A stretch of DNA of 59,952 nt from an uncultured Bacilli bacterium (GCA_934086815.1 CAKOIM010000004.1:1-59952), one strand, 5' to 3'. Shown: positions 17,753 to 26,486, numbered from the stretch's first letter. Made by a program: numbers and translations. The notes: a model not told the origin generated them from the letters alone.

Positions 17753-17798
17753 GTACAAAATGTACATTTCTCGCCACACTTTTTCGTGCATATTGTAC
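17753..17798. promoter_or_regulatory. Pair of palindromes upstream of the DUF4143 ATPase
   Basis: GTACA-AAA-TGTAC (17753-17765) and GTGCA-TAT-TGTAC (17786-17798) share the form GTRCA-N3-TGTAC. Their centres are 33 bp apart, about three helical turns. They lie within 80 bp upstream of the start codon, the position expected for operators. The second is embedded in a longer inverted repeat with TTTTTCGT and ACGAAAAA arms. Confidence 0.5.
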
Positions 17799-17822
17799 GA
17801 AAAAGCATGGTTTTTGAAAATC

Positions 17823-18980
17823 CTATAAAGATTTTATTTCTCTTTTAGTTCTATTTATTTTATTTTCTATACTAACTCTTTCTACTACAAAAAGCATTAT
17901 TATTGCATTAACTGTAAATGAACCACCATAACTAAGTAAAGGAAGAGGCACCCCAGTTAAAGGTACTAAAGCAAGTACTCCCAGTAAATTTACAAGTATA
18001 TGTAATGTTAAATACCAAAATGTCCCATAAGCTAAAATTGAACAACGTAAATTTTCCGAAGATTTAGCAATTTTTAAAATTCTAAATAATATATAAGCAT
18101 AACCTAAAATAATTAATATTCCCACAATTAAACCTAATTCTTCGACTATAATTGGAAATATAAAATCTGTATGTGCTTCTGGTAAATATAAATACTTTTG
18201 CGTAGAATTACCAAGCCCTACTCCAAAAAGTCCCCCATTATTAATAGCTATAAATCCATTACAAACTTGATAACCGGTTTCTTCTGTATATCTTGAACAA
18301 GGGTTTTGAAAGTTAAGTCTTCCTTTTTGCATATTATTTAGTAAACTATTTCCAGAATAAAGAAAAAATATTACCCCCACTACAGCTAAAAAGGCTATAA
18401 TTTTCATAAACTTTAACATATTTGTTTTAACTACTGGAATACTTATAAATGTCATAAATGTTATACCTGCTATTATTGCTGCGCTTCCTAAGTCCGGTTG
18501 CATAGCTACTAAAATTACAACTACTCCTGCAAGTATTAACGGAAATAAATAAGCATATATGTTTTTTACTTTTTTATAATGTAATTTATTATAATAAATT
18601 GCCATAAACACAACTATAATAGATTTAGCAAATTCACTTGGTTGAACTTTAAAGAACTTTAAATCATACCAACTTATAGCATGATTTGTAAGTTTACCGT
18701 ATACAAATAAAAATGCTAGTGAACCAATTAATAAAAAAATAAGTGGCCACGCAAATGCTTTATAGGCTCTGGTTGGAATTTTTAAAATAATAAAAAATCC
18801 TACGAATAAGGATGCTAATATAAATATAGCTTGTCTTATAAAAAAGTGATATGGAGCGTAACCATAACGTACTACTGCGGTAATATTGGAAGCACTATAT
18901 ATCATAACTAAGCCTAAAACAATATAAATAAGCATCATAAAAAATAATGGAAAATCTATTTTAGAAAAATTTTTACCCAT
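17823..18980 (-). CDS. SEDS-family peptidoglycan polymerase, FtsW/SpoVE type
   Basis: A 385-residue polytopic protein with about ten membrane segments. SEDS hallmarks are VQPSEFAKS, ILVAMQPDLGSAA, the NGGLFGVGLGNSTQKYLYLPEAHTDFIF block and the final VPLTGVPLPLLSYGGS. The PEAHTDFIF form fits FtsW/SpoVE better than RodA. It polymerises glycan strands at the septum or, as SpoVE, the spore cortex, working with a class B penicillin-binding protein. An extracytoplasmic loop contains a cysteine pair (NPCSRYTEETGYQVCNG) where most homologues have none, perhaps a disulfide. No partner penicillin-binding protein is adjacent, so FtsW and SpoVE cannot be told apart here. Confidence 0.9.
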   Translation of the reverse strand: MGKNFSKIDFPLFFMMLIYIVLGLVMIYSASNITAVVRYGYAPYHFFIRQAIFILASLFVGFFIILKIPTRAYKAFAWPLIFLLIGSLAFLFVYGKLTNHAISWYDLKFFKVQPSEFAKSIIVVFMAIYYNKLHYKKVKNIYAYLFPLILAGVVVILVAMQPDLGSAAIIAGITFMTFISIPVVKTNMLKFMKIIAFLAVVGVIFFLYSGNSLLNNMQKGRLNFQNPCSRYTEETGYQVCNGFIAINNGGLFGVGLGNSTQKYLYLPEAHTDFIFPIIVEELGLIVGILIILGYAYILFRILKIAKSSENLRCSILAYGTFWYLTLHILVNLLGVLALVPLTGVPLPLLSYGGSFTVNAIIMLFVVERVSIENKINRTKREIKSL

Positions 18981-19115
18981 AACATATACTCCTTATATTT
19001 TGATTTTATCATAAATAAAAGTAAATTAAACATTTTTTTTAAAACTTGGGTTATTTTAATGTCAAAAACAAGTATTTATTAATAAATTATATTAGATACG
19101 TAAAGGAGGTATATT

Positions 19116-19298
19116 ATGTATTATTATGGAAATACCGGCTATTACGGTGGAGGATATGCAGGAGCTAATCAATGTTATCCTCAATATGCTGGTTATACTA
19201 GCGGTTATGGTATTGGCGGAGCTATATGGATTGTTTTATTTATCCTTTTAGTTATAATACTAGGAGCTGGTTGGAGTTGGAATAATAACAATAACTAA
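19116..19298 (+). CDS. Small Gly/Tyr-rich membrane protein, YjcZ-like sporulation protein
   Basis: A 60-residue protein with a tyrosine- and glycine-rich head (YYYGNTGYYGGGYAG), one hydrophobic segment (AIWIVLFILLVIILGAGW) and an asparagine tail. The layout matches the YjcZ/YhjX-type small sporulation proteins of Bacilli, which are made during spore formation and whose role is unclear. A strong AAAGGAGG ribosome site precedes the ATG and a terminator follows, so it is a free-standing gene. Family assignment rests on composition and topology, since there are few residues to compare. Confidence 0.65.
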   Translation: MYYYGNTGYYGGGYAGANQCYPQYAGYTSGYGIGGAIWIVLFILLVIILGAGWSWNNNNN

Positions 19299-19329
19299 CG
19301 AAGGAAGATTTACTTTCCTTTAAACACAT

Positions 19330-19367
19330 GACAAATGAGTAGAAATTTTACTTATTTGTCTTTTTTT
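19330..19367 (+). terminator. Terminator after the YjcZ-like gene
   Basis: GACAAAT (19330-19336) pairs with ATTTGTC (19354-19360), the stem extends inward with a G-U pair, and seven T follow. Confidence 0.8.
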
Positions 19368-19409
19368 GTAAATTGATTTGTCGAACAATAACTAGTTTCG
19401 TCGAATGTC

Positions 19410-19437
19410 TTGACGGGGTGTTTTTGATGTATATAAT
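19410..19437 (+). promoter_or_regulatory. Promoter for the Rpn-type nuclease gene
   Basis: TTGACG (19410-19415) and TATAAT (19432-19437) are 16 bp apart. A strong ribosome site (AAAGGAGG, 19447-19454) sits before the ATG at 19460. Confidence 0.65.
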
Positions 19438-19459
19438 AAAAAGGCGAAAGGAGGATTTT

Positions 19460-20317
19460 ATGCTTAAAGTTAAGACTTCAGAAACGTTTATGAAAGATAC
19501 TATTGTTAAGAAATTATATTCAACAAACGTAGGTCAAAAATGCCTTGCTAAAACGGTATGTCAAATATTAGGGTTACCATTTGAGTCTGTTAGTTTTAAA
19601 ATAATGCCAACGGATATAGGTACTAATAAAAATATTGTAAATAGTGATGCGGATATATTACTTGAAAGTAATGAAGCAATTGTTAATGTTGAGATTAATA
19701 CAAGTACATCAAAAAGTATTCAAAATAAGAATAATGCTTATGTTTGTCAATTAGTATTAAGACAACTAAAAAATATGGAAGCCTATAAAAACAAATTAAA
19801 AAAGGTGTATCAAATTAATCTAAATAATTATGATATTTCTCGTGATAATCGTTTTATTGTTGTAAATAGATTGATTGATATAGAAACACGTAGAGAATAT
19901 CATCCCATATTAGAAATAATCGATGTTAATCTTGCGAAATTGCAAAAAGAAGATTATAATAAACTTAAGAAAAACGAAATAGAGTATTTATTATATCTTC
20001 TTGTATGTAATAATGAAGAAGAATTAAGAAAAATCTATAATGGAGATGATTTAATGGAAAAAATGATAGATGAAGCTAAAATATTAACAGATAATTTTGA
20101 TTTATTACTATATTATGACAGAGAAAAATTGAAAAAACAAGAAGAATATGAACTTGGCGAAGAAGCAGGAAAAGAAATTGGCTTTAAAGCCGGAGTTTCA
20201 CAAAATAAAAAAGAATTAACAATAAATATGCTAAAGAAAAAAATGTCAGACGAATTAATCTGTGAAATAACTGGCCTATCAATCGAAGATGTTAATGAAT
20301 TGAAGAAGGAACTATAA
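19460..20317 (+). CDS. PD-(D/E)XK nuclease family protein, Rpn/transposase-like
   Basis: About 285 residues from ATG 19460, chosen for the AAAGGAGG five bases upstream. It resembles the PD-(D/E)XK 'transposase' (Rpn, recombination-promoting nuclease) family common in gut Firmicutes. The N-terminal FMKDTIVKKLYS is followed by the nuclease core NSDADILLE ... AIVNVEINTS, with D and E in place but the third catalytic position reading N rather than Q or K. A helical C-terminal half ends in a repeated NMLKKKMSDELICEITGLS tail motif. The family forms dispersed paralogues and acts in DNA breakage in E. coli. It stands alone between two terminators. Activity is uncertain because of the changed motif. 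Confidence 0.7.
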   Translation: MLKVKTSETFMKDTIVKKLYSTNVGQKCLAKTVCQILGLPFESVSFKIMPTDIGTNKNIVNSDADILLESNEAIVNVEINTSTSKSIQNKNNAYVCQLVLRQLKNMEAYKNKLKKVYQINLNNYDISRDNRFIVVNRLIDIETRREYHPILEIIDVNLAKLQKEDYNKLKKNEIEYLLYLLVCNNEEELRKIYNGDDLMEKMIDEAKILTDNFDLLLYYDREKLKKQEEYELGEEAGKEIGFKAGVSQNKKELTINMLKKKMSDELICEITGLSIEDVNELKKEL

Positions 20318-20364
20318 AAACAAATAGTAGACATGTTGTTTATAATCATTTATCAACGAATCTA

Positions 20365-20390
20365 AAAGGAAATTATACTTCCTTTTTTTT
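20365..20390 (+). terminator. Terminator after the Rpn-type gene
   Basis: AAAGGAA and TTCCTTT form a 7-bp stem around a 7-nt loop, and a run of T follows. Confidence 0.85.
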
Positions 20391-20426
20391 AATATTTTTG
20401 ATACAATATGTCCTAGGTGAGAGAAA

Positions 20427-20981
20427 ATGGAATTACCAAATATAAAAATTTTAGATGAAAAAAATAAAATATTACATAAAGTAAGTAGCGATGTAACATT
20501 TCCCGTAAGTGAAGAAGATCGTAAACTTGCTTATGACACTATTAAGTATTTAGAAATGAGCCAAGATGAAAAAATTGCTGAAAAATACAACTTAAGAGCA
20601 GGAATGGGAATGGCTTTTGTTCAACTAGGAAAGTTAAAAAGAATATTTGTTATTGCCAATGAATTAGAGGAAAAAAATACTTTTGAAGAATACATTATTA
20701 TTAATCCTCGTATAATTAGTTGTAGTGAAGAATTAATTTATGTTGGCGAAGGCGAAGGATGTCTAAGCGTAAATCGTGAAGTCGAAGGTATTGTGCCAAG
20801 ACATGCAAGAATTACCGTAGAATATTATGATTTTGAAGGTAATAAAAAAACAATCCGAGTACGCGAAGATTTAGCTATTGCTTTTCAACATGAAATTGAT
20901 CATTTAAACGGAATACTTTTTGTAGATAAGATAGATCCTAAAAATCCTTATAAAAATAAAGATAAAATGCGAGAAATCTAA
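20427..20981 (+). CDS. def: Peptide deformylase
   Basis: A 184-residue type 2 deformylase, the length usual for Bacilli. Metal ligands are C112 in EGCLSV and H155/H159 in QHEIDHLNG, with E156 as the catalytic residue. The first motif reads GMGMAFVQ (59-66) instead of the usual GVGLAAPQ, replacing the second alanine with phenylalanine and proline with valine next to the substrate pocket. It removes the formyl group from new proteins. It is followed by an independent promoter for rpsD. Confidence 0.95.
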   Translation: MELPNIKILDEKNKILHKVSSDVTFPVSEEDRKLAYDTIKYLEMSQDEKIAEKYNLRAGMGMAFVQLGKLKRIFVIANELEEKNTFEEYIIINPRIISCSEELIYVGEGEGCLSVNREVEGIVPRHARITVEYYDFEGNKKTIRVREDLAIAFQHEIDHLNGILFVDKIDPKNPYKNKDKMREI

Positions 20982-20984
20982 AAC

Positions 20985-21014
20985 TTGACACAAATAGTCA
21001 ATATATTATATAAT
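20985..21014 (+). promoter_or_regulatory. Promoter of rpsD
   Basis: Perfect TTGACA (20985-20990) and TATAAT (21009-21014) hexamers are 18 bp apart, just after the def stop codon. Confidence 0.85.
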
Positions 21015-21019
21015 ACATG

Positions 21020-21173
21020 TGCAAGTTATTTAGGCAGAGTTATACGATAAATAATGTGTTTAAAACCAATGTGTAATAAAGTATCTAGGACTGCCCTAGA
21101 AAAATTAATTTAAACTCCCTATTTATTTGGTATAGCAAAGTAAATATTTTGCAAATAATGGAAAGGAGCATTT
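21020..21173 (+). promoter_or_regulatory. Structured leader of rpsD, probable S4 autoregulatory element
   Basis: About 150 untranslated bases separate the promoter from rpsD. A hairpin CTAGG-ACTGC-CCTAG (21085-21099) has a loop that can pair with GGCAG at 21033-21037, a pseudoknot. Firmicutes S4 leaders are pseudoknotted elements bound by the S4 protein to repress its own synthesis. The position and fold fit, though I cannot confirm the covariance model. Confidence 0.55.
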
Positions 21174-21773
21174 ATGGCAAGATATACTGGACCAGCTTAT
21201 AAAAAATCTAGAAGATTAGGTTTTTCTACTCTTGAAAATGGAAAAGATTTAAAAAGACCATTTGCACCAGGACAACATGGACAAGATCGTCGTCGTAAAC
21301 TTAGTGAATATGGTATCCAATTACAAGAAAAACAAAAAGTAAGAATTCTTTATGGTTTAAATGAAAAACAATTCCGTAAAGTATTTGATAAAGCTTCTAA
21401 GATGAAAGGTATTGCTGGGGAAAACTTATTAGTTTTACTAGAATCTAGATTAGATAATTTAGTTTATCGTTTAGGTTTAGCAAGAACTAGAAGAGGTGCA
21501 CGTCAAGTTGTTAATCATGGACATATTTTAGTAAATGGTAAAAAAGTTGATATTCCTTCTTACACATGTAAAATTGGAGATATCATTTCTGTTAAAGAAA
21601 ACTCTTTAAACCACCCTGCTATTATAGATTCATTAGAACAAAAAAGAACTGTACCAGCTTATCTAGAAATGGATGAAAAGAAATTATCTGGTAAATATGT
21701 AAGAATTCCTGAAAGAAGTGAACTTAACCAAGAAGTTAATGAACAACTTATCGTAGAATTTTACAATAGATAA
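21174..21773 (+). CDS. rpsD: 30S ribosomal protein S4
   Basis: A 199-residue S4 starting ARYTGPAYKKSRRLGFS. The central LESRLDNLVYRLGLARTRRGARQVVNHGHILVNGK is the S4 RNA-binding domain. As in other Bacilli, the zinc-binding cysteines are absent. It binds 16S rRNA early in 30S assembly and normally represses its own mRNA. It is monocistronic, with a strong promoter, a structured leader and a strong terminator. Confidence 0.98.
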   Translation: MARYTGPAYKKSRRLGFSTLENGKDLKRPFAPGQHGQDRRRKLSEYGIQLQEKQKVRILYGLNEKQFRKVFDKASKMKGIAGENLLVLLESRLDNLVYRLGLARTRRGARQVVNHGHILVNGKKVDIPSYTCKIGDIISVKENSLNHPAIIDSLEQKRTVPAYLEMDEKKLSGKYVRIPERSELNQEVNEQLIVEFYNR

Positions 21774-21777
21774 TATT

Positions 21778-21808
21778 AAAACCAAGATTACGCATCTTGG
21801 TTTTCTTT
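21778..21808. terminator. Bidirectional terminator between rpsD and the M16 peptidase
   Basis: A perfect 10-bp stem, AAAACCAAGA (21778-21787) with TCTTGGTTTT (21795-21804), is flanked by T on both strands. The M16 stop codon lies in the loop. Confidence 0.9.
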
Positions 21809-23068
21809 TGGCATAAATACATTATACGCAATATTTTCTAAAGATAAATTATCTAAAAAATAGTTTAAATCTTCTATATCTAAAGCTTCAATAATACCTT
21901 TATAATTAGTAATTATTTCATTATATTTTATAATATTATCTTGTATGTTCATGTTTACATTTTCTACATCTTCATAATTTAATATTAAAGTTGCTATTTG
22001 AGCATTCTTTTTTCTTTTAAAATCTATTTTATTAACACTTAAATCATTTAACTTATTATCTAACTTTCTAATTACTTCATTAACATAATTTGTATTGATT
22101 GTAATACCTAATACTAAGTACTCATCATAAATATCCGTGGATGGATACATCGAAGTTATAAGTTCTTTATTCATTAAATCATCATTAAAATCACTAGTTG
22201 CTCCAAAATTAATGTTCATTACTAGACTAGATATTAATTTTAATTTTAGATCATCAAGTTTAAATCTTTTCTTATCTATTTTTATTTGTACCTTTATTAT
22301 AGGATTAGTTATATTTATATATTCAACATTATTTTTCTTACCTATTTTTTTAGGTTCATTATCTTTAATTTTTTCGGGATTTTGATATTCTAAAAATTCT
22401 TTTTTCTCTAAATTTTCTTCGACTACTTTAGCCATCTCATAAGGATTAAAATTACCTGTTAAACATAAAAACATATTTTTAGGGTGATAAAAGATATCAT
22501 AAACTAAAGATACATCTTCTAAAGTTATGCTATTTACTTCATCTTTTGTACCTGTAATTAAATTACGGTATTTGTATTTAGAAAAAGTATTTTTCAAAGT
22601 ATCAAAAAAACACACCGAATAAGGATCATCCAAGGTCATATTAGCTTCTTCTATTATTATACCTTTTTCTTTTAATACGGTCTTTTTAGTAAAATAAGGA
22701 TTATAAACATAATCTAATAACAAAGATACATTTTCTACTTTTTTTTCCGTTGCCATTACTATATAACTTGTATAATTAAATGTCGTAAAAGCATTAGCAT
22801 CTCCGCCTATTTTATAAAATTCATCGTGAGCAGATGTATCCTCGTCAATATTAAATTTAATATGTTCTAAAAAATGAGCTATACCATTTGGTACTTCATA
22901 TACTTTTTTCCCTACTTTAAATTTAGTATCAACGGAACCATATTTTACTGATAAAGAAGCATACATACTTTTAATTTTTTCATTAACCCACATATATATA
23001 GGTAAACCAGTGCTAGTGTGATAAACATATATTTTTTCATTTAAGCCAATAAGTTCTAATTCTTCCAT
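21788..23068 (-). CDS. M16 family zinc peptidase, YmfH-like
   Basis: A 426-residue M16 protein with the inverted zinc motif HFLEH (about 66-70) and the downstream EKGIIIEE glutamate, so it should be catalytic. It corresponds to YmfH of Bacilli. It starts one base before the end of its partner gene (YmfF-like), which lacks the zinc motif. In M16B enzymes an active and an inactive subunit form the working dimer. The substrate is unknown. Confidence 0.85.
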   Translation of the reverse strand: MEELELIGLNEKIYVYHTSTGLPIYMWVNEKIKSMYASLSVKYGSVDTKFKVGKKVYEVPNGIAHFLEHIKFNIDEDTSAHDEFYKIGGDANAFTTFNYTSYIVMATEKKVENVSLLLDYVYNPYFTKKTVLKEKGIIIEEANMTLDDPYSVCFFDTLKNTFSKYKYRNLITGTKDEVNSITLEDVSLVYDIFYHPKNMFLCLTGNFNPYEMAKVVEENLEKKEFLEYQNPEKIKDNEPKKIGKKNNVEYINITNPIIKVQIKIDKKRFKLDDLKLKLISSLVMNINFGATSDFNDDLMNKELITSMYPSTDIYDEYLVLGITINTNYVNEVIRKLDNKLNDLSVNKIDFKRKKNAQIATLILNYEDVENVNMNIQDNIIKYNEIITNYKGIIEALDIEDLNYFLDNLSLENIAYNVFMPKENQDA

Positions 23069-24331
23069 CTAGTTTCCTCCTTTTAAAGTAAATATGGTAT
23101 TTAATTTTATCTTTCTAGCTACATTTATTACTTCTTCTTTCGTTACATTTTTAAATGCTTTTTTTCTGTCTTCTAGTAACATTAAATTAGCAAATTCATG
23201 AAATACATAATTATTTAAAACTGATATATTATTATCCCCGGATATATCAATTGATACCATCATATTATTACAAGCATCTTTTAATTCATCTATTGAAAAA
23301 TTACCTTGAATCATACTCTTTAGTTCTTTTTTTATTAAACTAACAGCTTTATTTACACAATCATTTTCGAGTGATAATTGCACCACCAATAAACTATCAT
23401 ATTTTAAATACATACTATTTATTGCATAACATAAACTATTTTTTTCTCTAATACTTTGATAAAGCTTACTTGTAAGACCCCCATTACCATATAAATAATT
23501 AAATACGTGCATTACTATATCTTGTTCTTTTTCATCTAAATTATTTACATTAAATATAGCTACTAAGTTTGCTTGAATGTTATTTCCATCTATTTCTTTT
23601 ACTTGTACTTTTTTTCTTTCTTCATTTACTACTTTTAAATCTTCATTTAATTCTACAATATATCTTTTCTTAAAATATTTTTTAATTAATGATACTACAT
23701 TATCCATATCTAAATCACCAATTATAAAAATATCACAAGCAAAATCTTTCATTAATCTTTTATATGCTTTATAAAGTGATGATGGGGTAATATTTTCTAA
23801 ATCTTCTAAATTATCTAACATAAAATATGAAGACGGAGAATTACTATCCATCGCTTTTAGTGCTTTTCTTACACTATCATTAACTGGATTATCTTTTATA
23901 GCTTCAATTTCTTTTTTTAATTTATTTTTAGTAATATTAAATGATTTTAAATCAAATTCTTCATTTATAACATTAGGTCTTTGTAATAAATCAAAAGTTA
24001 ATTTAATAATATTTTCTAAGTATGATTCATCGTTTATATATTCAGGATTAATAAAATCACTTATAACACTAAAATTCATTATATTTCCAGTTTTTAATGC
24101 TGTCGCATAAATAATTGATTTATATAGTTCTTCTAATTTTACTATTAAATCTTTTCTTTTAGGATAATCAATATTACCTAAAGACAATATATCCGCAAGT
24201 AATGAATATGTAGTTAATTCTTCTTTAACTATTTTCTTCCGAAATATTATCTCCATATGAGCAGTTTTAAATTTATTTGTTTTTATTGTATGTACATTAA
24301 AAGAATTACACTTATAAGTTTTATAATTCAT
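23069..24331 (-). CDS. M16 family protein, YmfF-like, inactive partner
   Basis: About 420 residues from ATG 24331. This start has GAGGTGG four bases upstream and overlaps the dGTPase gene by 11 bases. The fold is M16, but where HxxEH should be it reads LADILSLGNID, so it cannot bind zinc. It has the arginine/tyrosine-type C-terminal region GNGGLTSKLYQSIREKNSLCY seen in non-catalytic subunits that help grip peptide. It probably pairs with the following YmfH-like gene. It is part of the operon running from the small membrane protein at 26.4 kb. Confidence 0.85.
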   Translation of the reverse strand: MNYKTYKCNSFNVHTIKTNKFKTAHMEIIFRKKIVKEELTTYSLLADILSLGNIDYPKRKDLIVKLEELYKSIIYATALKTGNIMNFSVISDFINPEYINDESYLENIIKLTFDLLQRPNVINEEFDLKSFNITKNKLKKEIEAIKDNPVNDSVRKALKAMDSNSPSSYFMLDNLEDLENITPSSLYKAYKRLMKDFACDIFIIGDLDMDNVVSLIKKYFKKRYIVELNEDLKVVNEERKKVQVKEIDGNNIQANLVAIFNVNNLDEKEQDIVMHVFNYLYGNGGLTSKLYQSIREKNSLCYAINSMYLKYDSLLVVQLSLENDCVNKAVSLIKKELKSMIQGNFSIDELKDACNNMMVSIDISGDNNISVLNNYVFHEFANLMLLEDRKKAFKNVTKEEVINVARKIKLNTIFTLKGGN

Positions 24332-25427
24332 GTTCCACCTCTTTTTTATTATGTTCATTATTAATTATTTTATTATATTCTTTTAATGCATAATCATCAG
24401 TCATTCCAGCTATATAATCTATGACTACTCTTTTTAGTGTTGTATTAGTCTTATATTCCATAGATTTTTTCAAATAAGACTTAACTATACTACTTTCTAT
24501 ATTATTTTGTTTTAAATCATCTAAGTATGTATAAAACAATTTATTAAGCATATCTTTTAAATGCTTTCTTTCTTCATTAGTATAAGCATTATCATAAATA
24601 TATTTATAATTAAAGTCTTTTAACTTCTTAATAGCATCATATACTTCGTTACTTAATTCAATATAATCTTTACCCTTACTATTTTTTATTATGTCTGTTA
24701 CTATTGTATTTACTATTTCTCTATTATTAGTTCCTAAAACATTTTTTATATCTTCTGGGACATCTAAAAATGATATTAAATTCATTCTTACAGCATCTTC
24801 TATATCTCTTCCTAAATAAGCTATTAAATCACTAATTCTTACAACACAGCCCTCTAATGTCATAGGTATTAATTTTTTCATATTCCTAGAAGTATAAGTT
24901 TCTTCATATTCTTTTAAAAATTGTTCTTTTGTTTTTTTATGAGGTACATACTTTCCTTCGACAAATTCTCCATTATGGCATAGTATTGCATCTAGAGTTT
25001 GTAATGTTATTTCCTTTCCCTTACCATCATTTTCAATATACATAAGTAATCTAACACTATGAGCATTATGATTAAAATAACCACATCCCTCTTTAACGCT
25101 TATATCATTTAAAATAGCTTCCCCAGCATGTCCAAATGGCGTATGTCCTAAATCATGACCTAAAGCCGCGGCTTCAATTAAATCTTCATTTAATTTTAAT
25201 TTTCTTCCAATAGTTCTGGCAATCTTACTTACATATAAAACGTGAGTCATTCTCTTTGTCAAATGATCATTATCTTTAAAAGAAAACACTTGCGTTTTAT
25301 CCATATATCTTTGGAAACTTTGCGAATATAATATTCTATCTATATCTCTAAAAAATGGTGTTCTAAAGTCTTTTTCAATACTTTTTAAATATATTGATTG
25401 TTTATCTTTACATGCATATTTATTCAT
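24321..25427 (-). CDS. dgt: Deoxyguanosinetriphosphate triphosphohydrolase-like protein
   Basis: About 368 residues from ATG 25427, chosen for GGAGGG six bases upstream. It is an HD-domain nucleotide hydrolase: RMTHVLYVSKIARTIGRKL supplies the first histidine and AAALGHDLGHTPFGHAGE the HD pair. FRTPFFRDIDRILYSQSFQR at the N terminus is the dGTPase signature. It cleaves dNTPs to the nucleoside and tripolyphosphate. It overlaps both neighbours by 8-11 bases, so the operon is translationally coupled. The exact dNTP preference is not visible. Confidence 0.88.
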   Translation of the reverse strand: MNKYACKDKQSIYLKSIEKDFRTPFFRDIDRILYSQSFQRYMDKTQVFSFKDNDHLTKRMTHVLYVSKIARTIGRKLKLNEDLIEAAALGHDLGHTPFGHAGEAILNDISVKEGCGYFNHNAHSVRLLMYIENDGKGKEITLQTLDAILCHNGEFVEGKYVPHKKTKEQFLKEYEETYTSRNMKKLIPMTLEGCVVRISDLIAYLGRDIEDAVRMNLISFLDVPEDIKNVLGTNNREIVNTIVTDIIKNSKGKDYIELSNEVYDAIKKLKDFNYKYIYDNAYTNEERKHLKDMLNKLFYTYLDDLKQNNIESSIVKSYLKKSMEYKTNTTLKRVVIDYIAGMTDDYALKEYNKIINNEHNKKEVEHEL

Positions 25428-26199
25428 TTTTTCCCTCCAATTTAAAGCCACAATGCTTACATAATTCTTCTACTTTTTTATTATTTTGAAAACCCCTTAA
25501 CATATCTTCAACTCTCTTACTTTGCATAATATCTTTTATATCATCTTTATATATATTACCTAAATTAATATCATTATTACTATCTAAGCAACAAGGAATA
25601 ATACTTCCATCTACTAATATAGCTATATGATCTTTTAAAGCATAGCATTTACCACTTTCATTATATAAATTATTTTCTAAACTAGGCCAAGTAAATTCCT
25701 CATCTATATCTATAAATACATTATCTAAAATCTTTCCACTACCCCTAATACTTGTATGATATTTATCATTTAGTTTATTTATTAATTCCTTGTTTTTCCC
25801 TAACCACAAACGATAATTAATATAACTATGTTTTCTTAAAACTTCGACACTTTCAAAAATATTTTCTAAATACTTTGTATTCCCCTTATTACTATGCAAA
25901 GATATATTTATTTGTCTTATATTTTTATTATTCTTTATTTCTTTTATAAATACCCCATTAGTAGTTATATTTACATAAAAATCTTTCGCTGCTATATCAA
26001 TTAATTCATTTATATAAGGATGTATTAAAGGTTCACCTAAAACATGCAAATAAATATATTTGGTATATGGTTTAATTTTACTTAAAATAATTTTAAATTC
26101 TTCTATACTTAAATACAATTTATCTCTTTTATTATGAATACAAAAAGGACAATTTAAATTACAATCATTAGTTATTTCTATATATATTTTTTTAAACAT
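25420..26199 (-). CDS. Radical SAM protein with SPASM-like C terminus
   Basis: A 259-residue radical SAM protein. The [4Fe-4S] motif is C13-N-L-N-C17-P-F-C20, followed by a TIM-barrel core with HVLGEPLIHP and ITTNGV. The C-terminal part has extra cysteines in SIIPCCLDSN and EELCKHCGFK, like a reduced SPASM domain that binds auxiliary clusters in peptide- or protein-modifying enzymes. No precursor peptide is evident nearby. The start overlaps the upstream gene stop by one base (TAATG). The substrate is unknown. Confidence 0.85.
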   Translation of the reverse strand: MFKKIYIEITNDCNLNCPFCIHNKRDKLYLSIEEFKIILSKIKPYTKYIYLHVLGEPLIHPYINELIDIAAKDFYVNITTNGVFIKEIKNNKNIRQINISLHSNKGNTKYLENIFESVEVLRKHSYINYRLWLGKNKELINKLNDKYHTSIRGSGKILDNVFIDIDEEFTWPSLENNLYNESGKCYALKDHIAILVDGSIIPCCLDSNNDINLGNIYKDDIKDIMQSKRVEDMLRGFQNNKKVEELCKHCGFKLEGKNE

Positions 26200-26414
26200 T
26201 AGAAAAACAATATATCTATTCTTTCCATTATTTTATCATCAAAAATATCACTTAAACGAAATAATCTAATAATTGAACCTATTAGTAAGTATAGACTTAT
26301 AATACATATTGATAAACCTAAAGCTCCGGAAAACTTAAAGATTATTGTTTCTAATAAAAATAAGATTAAACTTACAAATAAAGTTATTAAATATAATTTA
26401 AAATTATTTTTCAT
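26199..26414 (-). CDS. Small two-helix membrane protein
   Basis: A 71-residue protein with two hydrophobic segments (YLITLFVSLILFLLETIIF and LGLSICIISLYLLIGSIIRLF) and a short charged tail. Its stop overlaps the radical SAM start, so it belongs to that operon. No family is recognised. Confidence 0.6.
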   Translation of the reverse strand: MKNNFKLYLITLFVSLILFLLETIIFKFSGALGLSICIISLYLLIGSIIRLFRLSDIFDDKIMERIDILFF

Positions 26415-26486
26415 GCTACCACCCTTTCATTTATTTTACTCTACAAAAGATTATTATTCAAGTAAATTTAAAAAAACTAAGATATA

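Noticed and set aside
17719..17808. N-terminal cysteine-rich extension of the DUF4143 ATPase
   Set aside because: Residues upstream of ATG 17718 fall on the operator palindromes, and the ribosome site GGAGG precedes the internal ATG.
22137..22385. Plus-strand reading frames opposite the M16, transketolase and duplicated genes
   Set aside because: They lie wholly inside well-supported genes on the other strand, lack ribosome sites, and have compositions typical of antisense AT-rich frames.
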